Origin: Ancylobacter defluvii
Lineage (GTDB): Bacteria; Pseudomonadota; Alphaproteobacteria; Rhizobiales; Xanthobacteraceae
Assembly: GCF_018390605.1 (NCBI RefSeq)
Contig: NZ_JAHBGD010000018.1
Span: 1 to 34,850, forward strand
Direction of reading: 5' to 3'
Length of the DNA stretch: 34,850 nucleotides
Positions 17,174 through 26,966 of this stretch are shown piece by piece. The translations under genes and the position numbers were made by a program. The notes beneath the pieces were generated by a model, which did no database searches, had not been told where the DNA came from, and saw only the letters and a list, made by a program, of their open reading frames with translations. Position 1 is the first letter of the stretch. Every line of letters starts with the position of its first letter.

Positions 17174-17368
17174 AACCCCGTTCAGGGAGCGGCGGCGGCG
17201 CGACGGGCGGCGACCGTCTTCCCGGCCGCACCCTTAACGCGGCGGACGGAACGCGATATGCCGTTGCGGGCGCGCGACCGGCCGGGCGCCCGGCCGGGCG
17301 CCCGCGCCCACCGCCGCATCCGCGTCGCATTGGCGGGCCAATGGAAGGACCGCCTTGGAGATGACCCG

Positions 17369-18430
17369 ATGACCGATCCCGACCGTGCCGCCGCCTCCAC
17401 CGGAGCCCCTCCCGCCTCCGGCCGCCGCTCCTCGTTCTGGGTGGTGCTGCCGCTGGCGCTGTTCGTGCTCGCCGGCCTCGGCTGGACCGCCGCCTGGTTC
17501 TATGCCGCCGGCCGCGCCGAAAAGGAGATCGACAGCTGGATCGCCAACGAGGCGGCGGCGGGGCGGCAATGGAGCTGCGCCGACCGGCGGCTGACCGGCT
17601 TCCCCTTCCGCTTCGAGCTGATCTGCGCCCAGCCCAGCGTCACCTTCACCGGCGCCGATCCGTGGCAATGGTCGGCGGGACGCGCCCACGCCGTTGCGCA
17701 GGTCTGGAACCCGCAGCACATCATCGCCGAGTTCCAGGGGCCCTCGGTGCTGAAGGAGCCGGCCAGCGGACGCAGCATCGAGGCCAATTGGTCGCTGCTG
17801 CAGGTGAGCGCCGTCGGCTCGGGCGGGGTGGTCGACCGCGTCTCGACCTCGGCCAACGACTATGTGCTGAGCGAGGGCGGCAAGCCACTGTTCTTCGCCC
17901 GCCATGCCGAACTGCATGCCCGCCACCATCCCGGCGCCGATGGCAACACGCTCGACATCGCCATGGGGGTGAAGGCAGCCGGCAGCGGCGCGCTGAATGG
18001 CGGCAGCCAGGCGACGGCGGATGGCGAGTTGCAGGCCACCATCACGCAGGTGCCGCCGTTCCAGGCGATGCCGGTGGCCGAGCGGCTGCGGCTGTGGCAG
18101 CAGGCCGGCGGCACGGTGAACATCGCCGTGGGCAAGCTCGCCGCCGGCGGCGGGATGATGAACGCCACCGGCGACATCAGCCTCGACGCCCAGCGGCGCC
18201 CGAACGGCACGCTGACCGTCGCGGTCGCCAATCCGCAGGGACTGCTGGGCGCGCTGGGCGGCTCCGGGCTGCTGCCGGAGCAGGCCAACACGCTGCTGCC
18301 GCTGCTGATGGCCGCCGGCCAGCCGACCAGCATCGACGGCACCAAGGCCAGCGGCTTTCCCTTCGTGTTCCGCGACGGGCGGGTGGCGCTGGGCTTCATC
18401 CCGCTCGGCAAGGTCGGGCCGCTTTACTGA
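17369..18430 (+). CDS. DUF2125 domain-containing membrane-anchored protein
   Basis: A 353 aa protein with one N-terminal transmembrane helix (about residues 23-47, [24 protein letters not shown]) and a large domain on the periplasmic side. The domain starts with [19 protein letters not shown] and the block [15 protein letters not shown], which I associate with the DUF2125 family of alphaproteobacteria. The C-terminal segment [29 protein letters not shown] mirrors it. Function is unknown; family members are presumed to be envelope proteins. The ATG at 17369 has TTGGAG 8 bases upstream. It converges on edd across a repeat-containing gap. Confidence 0.85.
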   Translation: MTDPDRAAASTGAPPASGRRSSFWVVLPLALFVLAGLGWTAAWFYAAGRAEKEIDSWIANEAAAGRQWSCADRRLTGFPFRFELICAQPSVTFTGADPWQWSAGRAHAVAQVWNPQHIIAEFQGPSVLKEPASGRSIEANWSLLQVSAVGSGGVVDRVSTSANDYVLSEGGKPLFFARHAELHARHHPGADGNTLDIAMGVKAAGSGALNGGSQATADGELQATITQVPPFQAMPVAERLRLWQQAGGTVNIAVGKLAAGGGMMNATGDISLDAQRRPNGTLTVAVANPQGLLGALGGSGLLPEQANTLLPLLMAAGQPTSIDGTKASGFPFVFRDGRVALGFIPLGKVGPLY

Positions 18431-18467
18431 ACGGGCTGCCCCGCAGGAAGATCGCAGGCGCGAGATT

Positions 18468-18656
18468 GCTCCCTCTCCCCGCACCGAACGCGGCTGTTGC
18501 CGGGTTCCATGCGGGGCATGGTCGACATCGGATGCACCCGATATCGACGGAGAGGGCGGGGGTCAGGGCTGGGGTGAGGGATCTTCGACACTTCCCGATC
18601 GCGTCGCCCCTCTCCGACCCGCTTCGCGGGCCATCTCTTCCCATTGGGGAGAGGGA
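18468..18656. repeat. REP/RIME-like intergenic repeat cluster
   Basis: The gap between the DUF2125 gene and edd is filled with clustered inverted repeats: CCCTCTCCCC near 18471, GGAGAGGGCGGGGGTCAGGG near 18550, then CCCGCTTCGCGGG near 18618 and a CTCTTCCCATTGGGGAGAG hairpin near 18634. This pattern resembles the short palindromic elements dispersed in rhizobial and related genomes. It lies between converging genes and may also stop both transcripts. The whole 18431-18748 gap holds no gene. Confidence 0.6.
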
Positions 18657-18748
18657 GACAAGGTCAAGATTCAGAGGCTTCGCCGAACTCTCCCAGCCCC
18701 CGGAACGGCGCTGCGCGGCGCTGGTCCGGGGAACAGTGGGAGGCGGCC

Positions 18749-20593
18749 CTACGCCACCGCGAAGATGGTGGCGCCGGTATCGGCGGTGCCCACCGCCGCC
18801 CGGAACGAGCCGAACAGCTCGCGGCCGACGCCCCAGTGGCTCGCCTCCAGATCGGCGGTCGCCGGCGTGCGCGCCGCCCATTCCGCCGGATCGACCTTGA
18901 CGGTCAGCGTGCCGGCGACGGCATCCACCCGCACGATATCGCCCTCGCGGATCAGCGCGATGGCACCGCCATCAGCGGCTTCCGGCGTGACATGGATGGC
19001 GGCCGGCACCTTGCCGGAGGCGCCGGACAGCCGGCCATCGGTGACGAGGGCGACCTTCTGGCCGCGGTCCTGCAACACCCCCAGCGGCGGCATCAGCTTG
19101 TGCAGCTCCGGCATGCCGTTGGCCTTCGGCCCCTGATAGCGTACCACCGCGACGAAATCGCCGGTGAGCGTGCCGGCCTTGAAGGCGCGCTGCAGCTCCT
19201 CCTGCGAGTGGAACACCTTGGCCGGCGCCTCGATGACATGGCGCTCGCTGGCGATGGCCGAGGTCTTGATGACGGCGCGGCCGATGTCACCGGAGAGCAG
19301 CTTGAGCCCGCCGGTCGCATGAAACGGCCGCGAGGCCGGGCGCACCACGTTCTCGTCGCCGCTGGTCGCCGGGCCGTCCTGCCAGGCGAGCTCGCCCTCG
19401 GACGACAGCCTCGGCTCGCGGGTATAGGCGTCGAGGCCGGCGCCCCACACCGTCTCGACGTCGCGGTGCAGCAGCCCGTCGCCGATCAGCTCGCGGATGA
19501 TGAAGGCCATGCCGCCGGCGGCGTGGAAATGGTTCACATCCGCCTTGCCGTTCGGATAGACGCGGCAGAGCAGCGGGGTGATGTCGGCGAGATCGGAGAA
19601 ATCGTCCCAGCTGAGCTTGATGCCCGCCGCCGCCGCCATCGCCACCACATGCATGGTGTGGTTGGTGGAGCCGCCGGTGGCATGCAGGCCGACAATGCCG
19701 TTGACGAACACCCGCTCGTCCAGCATCCGCCCGACCGGGCGGTAATCATTACCCAGCGCGGTGACCTCCATCGCCCGCTCGGCGGCGGCGGTGGTGAGCG
19801 CGTCGCGCAGCGGCGTGTTGGGGTTGACGAAGGAGGCGCCGGGCAGATGCAGGCCCATGATCTCCATCATCATCTGGTTGGTGTTGGCGGTGCCGTAGAA
19901 GGTGCAGGTGCCCGGCCCGTGATAGGCTTGGCTCTCGGCTTCGAGCAGCGCGTCGCGGCCGACCTTGCCCTCGGCGAAGAGCTGGCGGATCTTCGACTTG
20001 TCGTCATTGGACAGGCCGGAGGTCATCGGCCCGGCGGGAACGAACACCGCCGGCAGATGGCCGAACGAGAGTGCGCCGATGACCAGGCCCGGCACGATCT
20101 TGTCGCAAATGCCGAGATACACCGCGGCATCGAAGGTCTGGTGCGACAGCGCGACGGCGGTGGACAGCGCGATGACGTCGCGCGAGAACAGCGACAGCTC
20201 CATGCCCGCCTCGCCCTGGGTGACGCCGTCGCACATCGCCGGCACGCCGCCGGCGACCTGGGCGACGCCGCCGGCCGCCCGCGCCGCGGCGCGGATGAGG
20301 GCCGGGTAGTGCTCATAGGGCTGATGGGCCGAGAGCATGTCGTTATAGGCGGTGACGATGCCGAGATTGGCACCGGACCCCTCACGCAGCATCGCCTTGT
20401 CGCCGGGCCCGCAGGCGGCGAAGCCGTGCGCCTGGTTGGCACAGCCGAGCTTGGCGCGGCTCGGCGCCTTTTCGGCGGCCGCGGCGATGCGGTCGAGATA
20501 GCGCGAACGGGTGTCGTGCGAGCGGCGGACGATGCGTTCGGTGATCTCGCCGAGGCGGGCCTTCACGCTGGACGTCTGGGGCGATTCGGCCAT
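18749..20593 (-). CDS. edd: Phosphogluconate dehydratase (Edd)
   Basis: Converts 6-phosphogluconate to 2-keto-3-deoxy-6-phosphogluconate, the committed step of the Entner-Doudoroff pathway. It is a 614 aa Fe-S enzyme of the IlvD/Edd family. Family motifs include [33 protein letters not shown] with a cluster cysteine, [32 protein letters not shown] and [11 protein letters not shown]. The ATG at 20593 is chosen because GAGGAG lies 6 bases upstream; an open frame runs 16 codons further but lacks such a site. It is the third gene of zwf-pgl-edd, 38 bp behind pgl. No KDPG aldolase gene (eda) is in the window. Confidence 0.95.
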   Translation of the reverse strand: MAESPQTSSVKARLGEITERIVRRSHDTRSRYLDRIAAAAEKAPSRAKLGCANQAHGFAACGPGDKAMLREGSGANLGIVTAYNDMLSAHQPYEHYPALIRAAARAAGGVAQVAGGVPAMCDGVTQGEAGMELSLFSRDVIALSTAVALSHQTFDAAVYLGICDKIVPGLVIGALSFGHLPAVFVPAGPMTSGLSNDDKSKIRQLFAEGKVGRDALLEAESQAYHGPGTCTFYGTANTNQMMMEIMGLHLPGASFVNPNTPLRDALTTAAAERAMEVTALGNDYRPVGRMLDERVFVNGIVGLHATGGSTNHTMHVVAMAAAAGIKLSWDDFSDLADITPLLCRVYPNGKADVNHFHAAGGMAFIIRELIGDGLLHRDVETVWGAGLDAYTREPRLSSEGELAWQDGPATSGDENVVRPASRPFHATGGLKLLSGDIGRAVIKTSAIASERHVIEAPAKVFHSQEELQRAFKAGTLTGDFVAVVRYQGPKANGMPELHKLMPPLGVLQDRGQKVALVTDGRLSGASGKVPAAIHVTPEAADGGAIALIREGDIVRVDAVAGTLTVKVDPAEWAARTPATADLEASHWGVGRELFGSFRAAVGTADTGATIFAVA

Positions 20594-20631
20594 GCGGATC
20601 TCCTCGGGATCAGTGGGTTCGACAGCGGTGG

Positions 20632-21333
20632 TCACGGGCACCAGAAGATATCGGGCGGACGCGGCGCACGCAGCACCGCCCGCACCGGCATCTCCTCGAC
20701 GGGGCCGTCGGCCAGCGCCGCCTGCAGCACCGGGCGCTTGCCCTCGCCCTCGATATGGAGCGCCAGGGCGTCCGCCGCCAGCAGCACCGGCAAGGTGAGC
20801 GTGATGCGCGGCTCGCCGGCGCCGGGCGCGCGCATCGGCATCAGGCCCAGCGTGGCTTCCGGGTCCAGCACCTCGGCGAGGCGGTCGCCGCCGGGGAAGA
20901 ACGAGGCGGTGTGCCCGTCCTCGCCCATGCCGAGCACCGCGCAGGCCAGCGGCCAGTAGAGATCCTCCAGCGCCTCGTTGATGGCGAACAGCCCGTCCTC
21001 GGGGGTCGGGGCGTCATTGGCCAGCGCCACGAAGCGCGCCGCCGCCGCCGGCCCCTTCAGCAGATGCTCGCGCACCAGCCGGGCATTGGAACGGTCGGAG
21101 GTCTCCCGCACCCAGCGCTCGTCGACGAGGGTGATGCCGATCTTCGACCAGGGAAGGTCGCGCGCCGACAGCGCCTCGAAGAAGCGCGTCGGCGTGCGCC
21201 CGCCGGAGACGGCGAGGCTGGCCCCACCGTCGCGGGCGACGCGGGCGGCGAGCTTCGACGCGACGAAATCGGCCAGCGCCGCCGCCAGCGCCGCGCCATC
21301 GGCAAAGACGTGCATGGAAAGCACCGGCCTCAC
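20632..21333 (-). CDS. pgl: 6-phosphogluconolactonase
   Basis: Hydrolyses 6-phosphogluconolactone, the product of Zwf. It is a 233 aa protein of the glucosamine-6-phosphate isomerase/6-phosphogluconolactonase family (DevB type), with [37 protein letters not shown] and the catalytic-region motif [17 protein letters not shown]. The GTG at 21333 overlaps the zwf stop codon, and GGAGG (21341-21345) lies 7 bases before it inside the end of zwf. This points to translational coupling. The alternative ATG at 21315 has no ribosome-binding site. Confidence 0.92.
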   Translation of the reverse strand: MRPVLSMHVFADGAALAAALADFVASKLAARVARDGGASLAVSGGRTPTRFFEALSARDLPWSKIGITLVDERWVRETSDRSNARLVREHLLKGPAAAARFVALANDAPTPEDGLFAINEALEDLYWPLACAVLGMGEDGHTASFFPGGDRLAEVLDPEATLGLMPMRAPGAGEPRITLTLPVLLAADALALHIEGEGKRPVLQAALADGPVEEMPVRAVLRAPRPPDIFWCP

Positions 21334-22805
21334 GCGCCATCCTCCAGCCAGGTGCGCCCGTCGCGCTCGATCAGCGCGATGGCGGCGGACGGGCCCCAGG
21401 TGCCGGCGGTATAGGGCCGCGGCGGCTCCTTGGCATTGCGCCAGGCATTCAGGATCGGATCGACCCATTCCCACGCCGCCTGAACCTCGTCGCGGCGCAT
21501 GAACAGCGTCTGGTTGCCACGCACCACGTCGAGGATAAGCCGCTCATAGGCGTCCGGGTTGCGGACCTTGAAGGCCTTGGCGAAGCTCATGTCGAGCGGC
21601 ACATGGGTGAGGCGGATGCCGCCCGGGCCGGGATCCTTGATCATCAGCCACAGCTTCACGCCCTCGTCCGGCTGCAGGCGGATCACCAGCCGGTTGGGCG
21701 AGATCGGCCCGACATTGGCGTCGAACACCGAATGCGGCACCGGCTTGAACTCGACGACGATCTCCGAGACCCGCGAGGCGAGGCGCTTGCCGGTGCGCAG
21801 ATAGAACGGCACCCCGGCCCAGCGCCAGTTGCCGACCTCCGCCTTCAGCGCCACGAAGGTCTCGGTCTGGCTGCGCGAGGAGCCGAGCTCCTCGAGATAG
21901 CCCGGCACCGCACCGCCGGCCGAAGCGCCGGCGCGGTACTGGCCGCGCACGGTGAGCTGGCCGAAATTCTGCTCGTCGATCGGCTTCAGCGCCCGCAGCA
22001 CCTTCAGCTTCTCGTCGCGCACCGCATCGGCGTCGAGCGAGGAGGGCGGCTCCATAGCGACCAGGCAGAGCAGCTGGAGCATGTGATTCTGCACCATGTC
22101 GCGCATGGCGCCGGCGGTGTCGTAATAGCCGGCGCGCTCCTCGACGCCGAGCGCTTCGGCGACGGTGATCTGCACATGGTCGATATGGGCGCTGTTCCAC
22201 AGCGGCTCGAACAGCGCGTTGGCGAAACGCAGCGCCATCAGGTTCTGCACCGTCTCCTTACCGAGATAGTGGTCGATACGGTAGACGCGGTCTTCCGGGA
22301 AGATGCGGCCGATCTCCTCGTTCAGCTTCAGCGCCGAGGCGAGGTTCTTGCCGATGGGCTTCTCGATCACCACCCGCGCCTCGTCGGCGAGGCCGTATTT
22401 GCCGAGCTTCTCGCAGATCGGGCCGAACAGCTCCGGCGCGGTGGCGAGATAATAGACCTTGATGCGCTCGCCCGCCGCCTTCATCCGGTCGGCGAGATCG
22501 CTCCAGCCCTCCTCGCGTCCGGCATCGGCGGCGATGTAGGACAGCCGGCCGAGGAAGCGCTCGACATATTCCGGCACCAGCTCGGCGGCGGGAATGTGAT
22601 CATCGAGCGCCTGCCGGGCGAAGCTGCGGAACGCCTCATCGGTGAACGGCCGGCGCGACACACCGACGATCGCCGCATCGTCCGGCAGCTGGCCGTCAAT
22701 ATCGCGATGGAACAGGGCGGGCAGCAGCTTGCGGCGCGACAGGTCGCCGGTGGCGCCGAACACCGCGATGACGAAAGGCGCCACGGGAATAACGCGACTG
22801 GTCAT
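21330..22805 (-). CDS. zwf: Glucose-6-phosphate 1-dehydrogenase
   Basis: Oxidises glucose-6-phosphate to 6-phosphogluconolactone with NAD(P). The protein is 491 aa. The Rossmann motif FGATGDLSRRKL is at residues 16-27, the substrate-binding signature RIDHYLGKETVQNL is near residue 175 with its catalytic His, and GVPFYLRTGKRL is near 330. Start and length agree with the family, and AAGGAGAG lies about 9 bases before the ATG at 22805. It is the first gene of zwf-pgl-edd, so its promoter must lie in the 22806-23532 gap. Confidence 0.96.
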   Translation of the reverse strand: MTSRVIPVAPFVIAVFGATGDLSRRKLLPALFHRDIDGQLPDDAAIVGVSRRPFTDEAFRSFARQALDDHIPAAELVPEYVERFLGRLSYIAADAGREEGWSDLADRMKAAGERIKVYYLATAPELFGPICEKLGKYGLADEARVVIEKPIGKNLASALKLNEEIGRIFPEDRVYRIDHYLGKETVQNLMALRFANALFEPLWNSAHIDHVQITVAEALGVEERAGYYDTAGAMRDMVQNHMLQLLCLVAMEPPSSLDADAVRDEKLKVLRALKPIDEQNFGQLTVRGQYRAGASAGGAVPGYLEELGSSRSQTETFVALKAEVGNWRWAGVPFYLRTGKRLASRVSEIVVEFKPVPHSVFDANVGPISPNRLVIRLQPDEGVKLWLMIKDPGPGGIRLTHVPLDMSFAKAFKVRNPDAYERLILDVVRGNQTLFMRRDEVQAAWEWVDPILNAWRNAKEPPRPYTAGTWGPSAAIALIERDGRTWLEDGA

Positions 22806-23532
22806 GAAATGGACTCTCCTTCAACCTTCGCCCGGGTGCCGCGCCACGCAGCCGGATCCGTGCACCACTCGTAGCAAAAACGATTCCGCGCGGCGACGCC
22901 ATCGCCCCGTGGCGCCACCCTGCCACGCACCGAACGCAAGGCGGTGACAATTGCCGACGCACCAAAGGCGCGGGAGACAGCGGAAAAAAGATGCTGCAAC
23001 GCAAAACGGAAGGCGGAAATGCGCTGACAATCCGGCAGAAGCAGGGCCGACATCGAACGCGATGGATATTGCCTCTCCGGGGCCTGCGCCGGCACCGCCG
23101 CCGCTGAACTTTACGAGAGTACGAAGATACTCCTTGGCGCGCCTGGGACGAGCGAATGAAAGACGTGCCCGCGCAATGGGTTAATTAATAAGATATTCCG
23201 GGACGCAATATAAATTATTACGTATACCAGAGATGGCATACCAGATGCCGTAATATCAAATATGGAATGCCCTCTTACCTTGCGTCGCACCATGCAACTT
23301 TAGAATTATCTCTTGGCATTACAGCCATCTTGGTACAACTTATTCCAGACAAGCCGATCCAGAGACACAACAAAAGCAACCGGCTGTCCCTGTGCCTCGC
23401 CTCATCGGTTTCGACCTCCCGCCAAGGTCGTCGACGCCCCTGAAACGGCGCGGTTCCAAGTAAAAATTGTCAAACAAGAATGCCGCAAAAACCAAACGGC
23501 AAGAGACAAAACCCCGTGGGAAGGAACGCCAA
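22806..23532. other. Long divergent regulatory region, zwf / tctC
   Basis: This 727-bp gap separates the zwf operon (minus) from the tctCBA operon (plus). The part next to zwf is GC-rich; 23165-23345 is strongly A+T-rich and contains the repeated ATACCAGA motif listed separately. AAGGA at 23521-23525 is the ribosome-binding site of tctC. The open frames here have no family resemblance, so I treat the gap as regulatory. Confidence 0.55.
23217..23254. promoter_or_regulatory. Operator-like repeat cluster upstream of tctCBA
   Basis: Two direct copies of ATACCAGA (23224-23231 and 23238-23245) lie 14 bp apart. The stretch also holds an inverted repeat GGCAT-ACCAG-ATGCC (23235-23249) and outer arms ATTACG (23217-23222) and CGTAAT (23249-23254). 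The near-palindrome TGGCATACCA (23234-23243) looks like a GntR/FCD operator. The GntR gene at 27188 follows the operon, so it is the natural candidate to bind here. This is inference from symmetry and context. Confidence 0.45.
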
Positions 23533-24546
23533 ATGAAGAACTTCCATGCTCTCGGCCTCGGGACGCTCACCGCGCTCGGCCTGGCTGCGATGTCGATACT
23601 GCCGGCGGCGGCGGAGTGGAAGCCGACCAAGCCCGTCGAATTCATCGTGCCGGCCGGTACTGGCGGCGGCGCCGACCAGATGGCGCGGACGCTGCAGGGC
23701 ATCATCGCCAAGCACGAGCTGATGTCCACCCAGCTGATCGTCATCAACAAGTCCGGCGGCGCTGGCGGCGAAGGCTTCCTCGACGTCAAGAACAACAAGG
23801 GCAACCCGCACAAGATCGTCATCACCCTGTCCAACCTGTTCACCACCCCGCTGGCGACCGGCATCCCCTTCAACTGGAAGGATATGACCCCGGTAGCGAT
23901 GCTGGCGCTGGACGAGTTCGTGCTGTGGGTGAATGCCTCCGAGCCCTACAAGACCGCGCAGGAATACACCGCGGCGATCAAGGCGGCGCCGGACGGCACC
24001 TTCAAGATGGGCGGCACCGGCTCCAAGCAGGAAGACCAGATCATCACCGTCGCCTTCGAGAAGGCGGTCGGCAAGAAGATGACCTACATCCCCTATAAGG
24101 GCGGCGGCGAAGTGGCCGTGCAGCTGGTCGGCGGCCACATCAATTCGTCGGTGAACAACCCGATCGAGGCGGTGTCGCAGTGGCGCGGCGACAAGCTGCG
24201 TCCGCTCTGCGTGTTCGACGAGAAGACCCTGCCCTATACCGACAAGATCCTCGGCGATCTGTCCTGGTCCTCGGTGCCGACCTGCAAGTCGGCCGGCGTC
24301 GACGTCGAATACCTGATGCTCCGCGGCATCTTCATGCCCCCGGGCGTGACCGACGAGCAGGTCGCCTACTTCGTCGACCTGTTCAAGAAGGTCCGCGAGA
24401 CCCCGGAATGGAAGCAGCTGATGAAGGACGGTGCCTTCAACCAGACCTTCATGGCTGGCGCCGAGTTCAAGGACTGGCTGACCAAGGCCGAGGCCACCCA
24501 TAAGGGTCTGATGCAGGAAGCCGGCTTCATCGCCGCCGCCAACTGA
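23533..24546 (+). CDS. tctC: Tripartite tricarboxylate transporter substrate-binding protein (TctC/Bug family)
   Basis: Periplasmic binding protein of a TTT-type carboxylate importer. It has a signal peptide MKNFHALGLGTLTALGLAAMS... ending at AAA before EWKPTKPVEFIV. The Bug-family ligand-loop PAGTGGGADQMARTL is near residue 38, and KMGGTGSKQEDQIITVAFEKAVGKKMTYIPYKGGGEVAVQLVGGHI is characteristic. At 337 aa the length is slightly above the common 320. The ATG at 23533 has AAGGA 7 bases upstream. It heads the operon with tctB and tctA. The ligand is probably a di- or tricarboxylate or related organic acid; the sequence does not say which. Confidence 0.9.
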   Translation: MKNFHALGLGTLTALGLAAMSILPAAAEWKPTKPVEFIVPAGTGGGADQMARTLQGIIAKHELMSTQLIVINKSGGAGGEGFLDVKNNKGNPHKIVITLSNLFTTPLATGIPFNWKDMTPVAMLALDEFVLWVNASEPYKTAQEYTAAIKAAPDGTFKMGGTGSKQEDQIITVAFEKAVGKKMTYIPYKGGGEVAVQLVGGHINSSVNNPIEAVSQWRGDKLRPLCVFDEKTLPYTDKILGDLSWSSVPTCKSAGVDVEYLMLRGIFMPPGVTDEQVAYFVDLFKKVRETPEWKQLMKDGAFNQTFMAGAEFKDWLTKAEATHKGLMQEAGFIAAAN

Positions 24547-24560
24547 CGCAACCCCGTCCC

Positions 24561-24584
24561 GGCCCGCGCATCGACGCGCGGGCC
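24561..24584 (+). promoter_or_regulatory. Hairpin between tctC and tctB
   Basis: A perfect 9-bp GC stem (GGCCCGCGC, six-base loop, GCGCGGGCC) begins 15 bases after the tctC stop codon. There is no T-run, and tctB/tctA continue in the same direction. Such a hairpin often protects the upstream mRNA or attenuates read-through, so that the binding protein is made in excess over the membrane subunits. The rest of the 283-bp gap holds no gene. Confidence 0.55.
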
Positions 24585-24829
24585 GCCTGACGGCCAGCGC
24601 CCGCCATCGACGGGGAATCCGTAGCCGCGTCCGGACCTGCAGCCGGACCGGAGAAGGGTTCCAGGACCGATCGCCAGCACCCCGCCCGGCAGGCGCTGCC
24701 AGCTGGCGCCGCGCGCGGGATCGTCGGCGGCGCACAGAACATCGCGTCAATCGAGAATGCGCCGATCCGGCACCGGCGGGAGACATCCCGCCGGACCGTC
24801 GGATCGTGATCAGGATTGCGGAGCAAAAC

Positions 24830-25330
24830 ATGAGCGAAACATCCCACGGCGCCGGCACGGGACCCACGCAGCGCAATGCCGAGATCGGCGTCGGCCTGCT
24901 GACCCTGCTGTTCGGCCTCATCGTCGTCTATGGCAGTTACATCGTCGGCTTCGGATGGGGGCCCGATGGCCCGCAAGCCGGCTTCTTTCCCTTCTATGTC
25001 GGCCTGATCATCTGCGGCTGCAGCCTGATAAACATCGTGCAGGGCACCCGTGAGGATCCCAAGGCGCTGTTTACCGAATGGAAGCAGCTCGGCCAGGTGC
25101 TCAAGGTGCTGGTGCCGACCACCGTCTATGTGGCGCTGGTACCGTTCCTCGGCATTTACGTGCCGTCGGTGATCCTGATCGCCGTCTTCATGAAGTGGCT
25201 CGGCAGCTATGGCTGGCCGCTGACGATCGCCGTCGCTTTCGGCGTCCCGGCCTTCTTCTACGCCACGCTGGAACGCTGGTTCCTCATTCCCCTTCCGAAG
25301 GGGCCCATCGAAGCCATGCTCGGGCTTTGA
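24830..25330 (+). CDS. tctB: TTT transporter small membrane subunit (TctB)
   Basis: A 166 aa inner-membrane protein with four predicted transmembrane segments: IGVGLLTLLFGLIVVYGSYIV (about residues 20-40), FFPFYVGLIICGCSLINIV (about 54-72), VLVPTTVYVALVPFLGIYVPSVILIAVFM (about 96-124) and a last one around 130-155. The WGPDGPQAGFFPFYVG loop is typical of TctB. The ATG at 24830 has GGAG about 7 bases before it. The gene lies 52 bp upstream of tctA. TctB has little sequence conservation, so context carries much of the call. Confidence 0.88.
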   Translation: MSETSHGAGTGPTQRNAEIGVGLLTLLFGLIVVYGSYIVGFGWGPDGPQAGFFPFYVGLIICGCSLINIVQGTREDPKALFTEWKQLGQVLKVLVPTTVYVALVPFLGIYVPSVILIAVFMKWLGSYGWPLTIAVAFGVPAFFYATLERWFLIPLPKGPIEAMLGL

Positions 25331-25382
25331 CCTCAGAAAAAGCACGTGAGGCCGGCCAGGTCCGGCTCGAGGGAAAGCGCTC

Positions 25383-26891
25383 ATGTTCGAGAATTTCGTC
25401 AATCTTTGGCATGGATTCGGCATCGCCGCCGATCCATTCAACATCCTGCTGATGGCCGTCGGCATCCTGCTCGGCGTCATCATCGGCGTGCTGCCGGGTC
25501 TTGGAGGCGCCAACGGCGTCGCCATCCTGCTGCCGCTCACCTTCTCCATGTCGCCGACCTCGGCGATCATCCTCTTGACCTGCATCTACTGGGGCGCGTT
25601 GTTCGGCGGCGCCATCACCTCGGTGCTGTTCAACATTCCCGGCGAACCATGGTCGGTGGCCACGACGTTCGACGGCCATCCCATGGCACGCTCGGGGCGC
25701 GCCGGTGAGGCGCTCACCGCCGCCTTCACCTCGTCCTTCGTCGGCGCCTTCGTCGCCATCGTCATGATCACGATGATCGCGCCGCTGGTCGCGCAGTTCG
25801 CCCTGCGCTTCGGGCCGGCCGAGAAGTTCGCGGTGTATTTCCTCGCCTTCGCCTCCTTCGTCGGCATGAGCAAGGAACCGCCGGCCAAGACCGTGGTGTC
25901 GATGATGATCGGCTTCGCGCTCGCCGCCGTCGGCCTCGACATGGTCACCGGCCAGCTGCGCCTGACCTTCGGCTCCGAGGAACTGCTGAACGGCTTCGAC
26001 TTCCTCATCGCGGTCATCGGCCTGTTCGGCATCGGTGAAATCCTGCTGACCATGGAAGAAGGCCTGGAGTTCCGCGGCAAGGCGGCGAAGATCGACGCCA
26101 AGGTGGTGTGGCACACCTGGAAGACGTTGCCCAAGTATTGGGCGACCTCGCTGCGCTCCTGCGTCATCGGCTGCTGGATGGGCATCACCCCCGCCGGCGC
26201 CACCCCGGCCTCCTTCATGGCCTATGGCGTCGCCAAGCGCGTGTCGAAGACCGGCAAGAACTTCGGCAATGGCGAGATCGAGGGCGTCATCGCCCCCGAG
26301 ACCGCCGCGCACGCCGCCGGCACCTCGGCGATGCTGCCGATGCTGGCGCTGGGCGTGCCCGGTTCGCCGACCGCCGCGGTGCTGCTCGGCGGCCTGCTGA
26401 TCTGGGGTCTCCAGCCCGGCCCGATGCTGTTCGTCGAGCAGTCCGAATTCGTGTGGGGCCTCATCGCCTCCATGTATCTCGGCAACATCGTCGGCCTGAT
26501 CCTCGTGCTGACCACGGTGCCGCTGTTCGCCTCGATCCTGCGCATCCCCTTCTCGATCATCGCTCCGGTGATCCTGGTGATCTGCGCAATCGGCGCCTAC
26601 ACGGTGAACAACAACGTGTTCGACGTGGTGATGATGCTGGTGTTCGGCGTGATCGGCTATGTGCTGAAGAAGACCAACTACCCGCTCGCCCCGCTGGTGC
26701 TGGCCATCGTGCTAGGCGACAGCGCCGAGGAAGCCTTCCGGCAGTCGCTGCTCGGATCGGCCGGCTCGCTCAGCGTGTTCTGGTCCACCCCGCTGGTGGC
26801 GACGATCATGGGTATCGGCCTTCTCGCCGGCGTGTGGCCGCTGATCTCCAACCTGATCAGCCGTGTGCGCGGCGTCGCGCAGCCGGCCTGA
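25383..26891 (+). CDS. tctA: TTT transporter large membrane subunit (TctA)
   Basis: A 502 aa inner-membrane permease with about 12 transmembrane helices, driven by an ion gradient. The N-terminal family motif GVIIGVLPGLGGANGVAILLP is at about residues 32-52. LLTCIYWGALFGGAITSVLFNIPGEPWSVATTFDGHPMA follows, and the second half repeats the pattern with EGVIAPETAAHAAGTSAMLPMLALGVPGSPTAAVLLGGL. All hallmark TctA segments are intact and the length is standard. It ends the tctCBA operon; a hairpin follows at 26908. Confidence 0.95.
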   Translation: MFENFVNLWHGFGIAADPFNILLMAVGILLGVIIGVLPGLGGANGVAILLPLTFSMSPTSAIILLTCIYWGALFGGAITSVLFNIPGEPWSVATTFDGHPMARSGRAGEALTAAFTSSFVGAFVAIVMITMIAPLVAQFALRFGPAEKFAVYFLAFASFVGMSKEPPAKTVVSMMIGFALAAVGLDMVTGQLRLTFGSEELLNGFDFLIAVIGLFGIGEILLTMEEGLEFRGKAAKIDAKVVWHTWKTLPKYWATSLRSCVIGCWMGITPAGATPASFMAYGVAKRVSKTGKNFGNGEIEGVIAPETAAHAAGTSAMLPMLALGVPGSPTAAVLLGGLLIWGLQPGPMLFVEQSEFVWGLIASMYLGNIVGLILVLTTVPLFASILRIPFSIIAPVILVICAIGAYTVNNNVFDVVMMLVFGVIGYVLKKTNYPLAPLVLAIVLGDSAEEAFRQSLLGSAGSLSVFWSTPLVATIMGIGLLAGVWPLISNLISRVRGVAQPA

Positions 26892-26907
26892 CCCAGGCTG
26901 CAACACC

Positions 26908-26966
26908 GCCCGCCGCGCCATCCGCGCGGCGGGCGTCGATCCGGCCGGCACCGGACACCTGTCCGG
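26908..26966 (+). terminator. Hairpins downstream of tctA
   Basis: A perfect 11-bp stem (GCCCGCCGCGC at 26908-26918, GCGCGGCGGGC at 26924-26934) with a five-base loop lies 16 bases past the tctA stop codon. A second small palindrome, CCGGACA/TGTCCGG, is at 26951-26966. There is no T-run, so termination strength is uncertain. Nothing else is evident in the remainder of the 296-bp gap up to the regulator gene. Confidence 0.55.

Larger units (their letters stand above)
16416..17368. other. Hairpin-rich region without a clear gene
   Basis: This 953-bp stretch between the ChaC gene and the DUF2125 gene holds no protein that I can recognise; the long open frames here are Arg/Pro/Gly-rich and look like by-products of high GC. 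It does hold two strong inverted repeats (16826-16862 and 16934-16984) and a 28-codon ORF with a near-perfect ribosome-binding site (17087-17173), listed separately. A decayed gene or a regulatory RNA locus would both fit. Confidence 0.5.

Noticed and set aside
18644..20959. A 771-codon open frame on the plus strand opposite edd and pgl
   Set aside because: It mirrors the codon structure of the edd and pgl genes and has no domain of its own.
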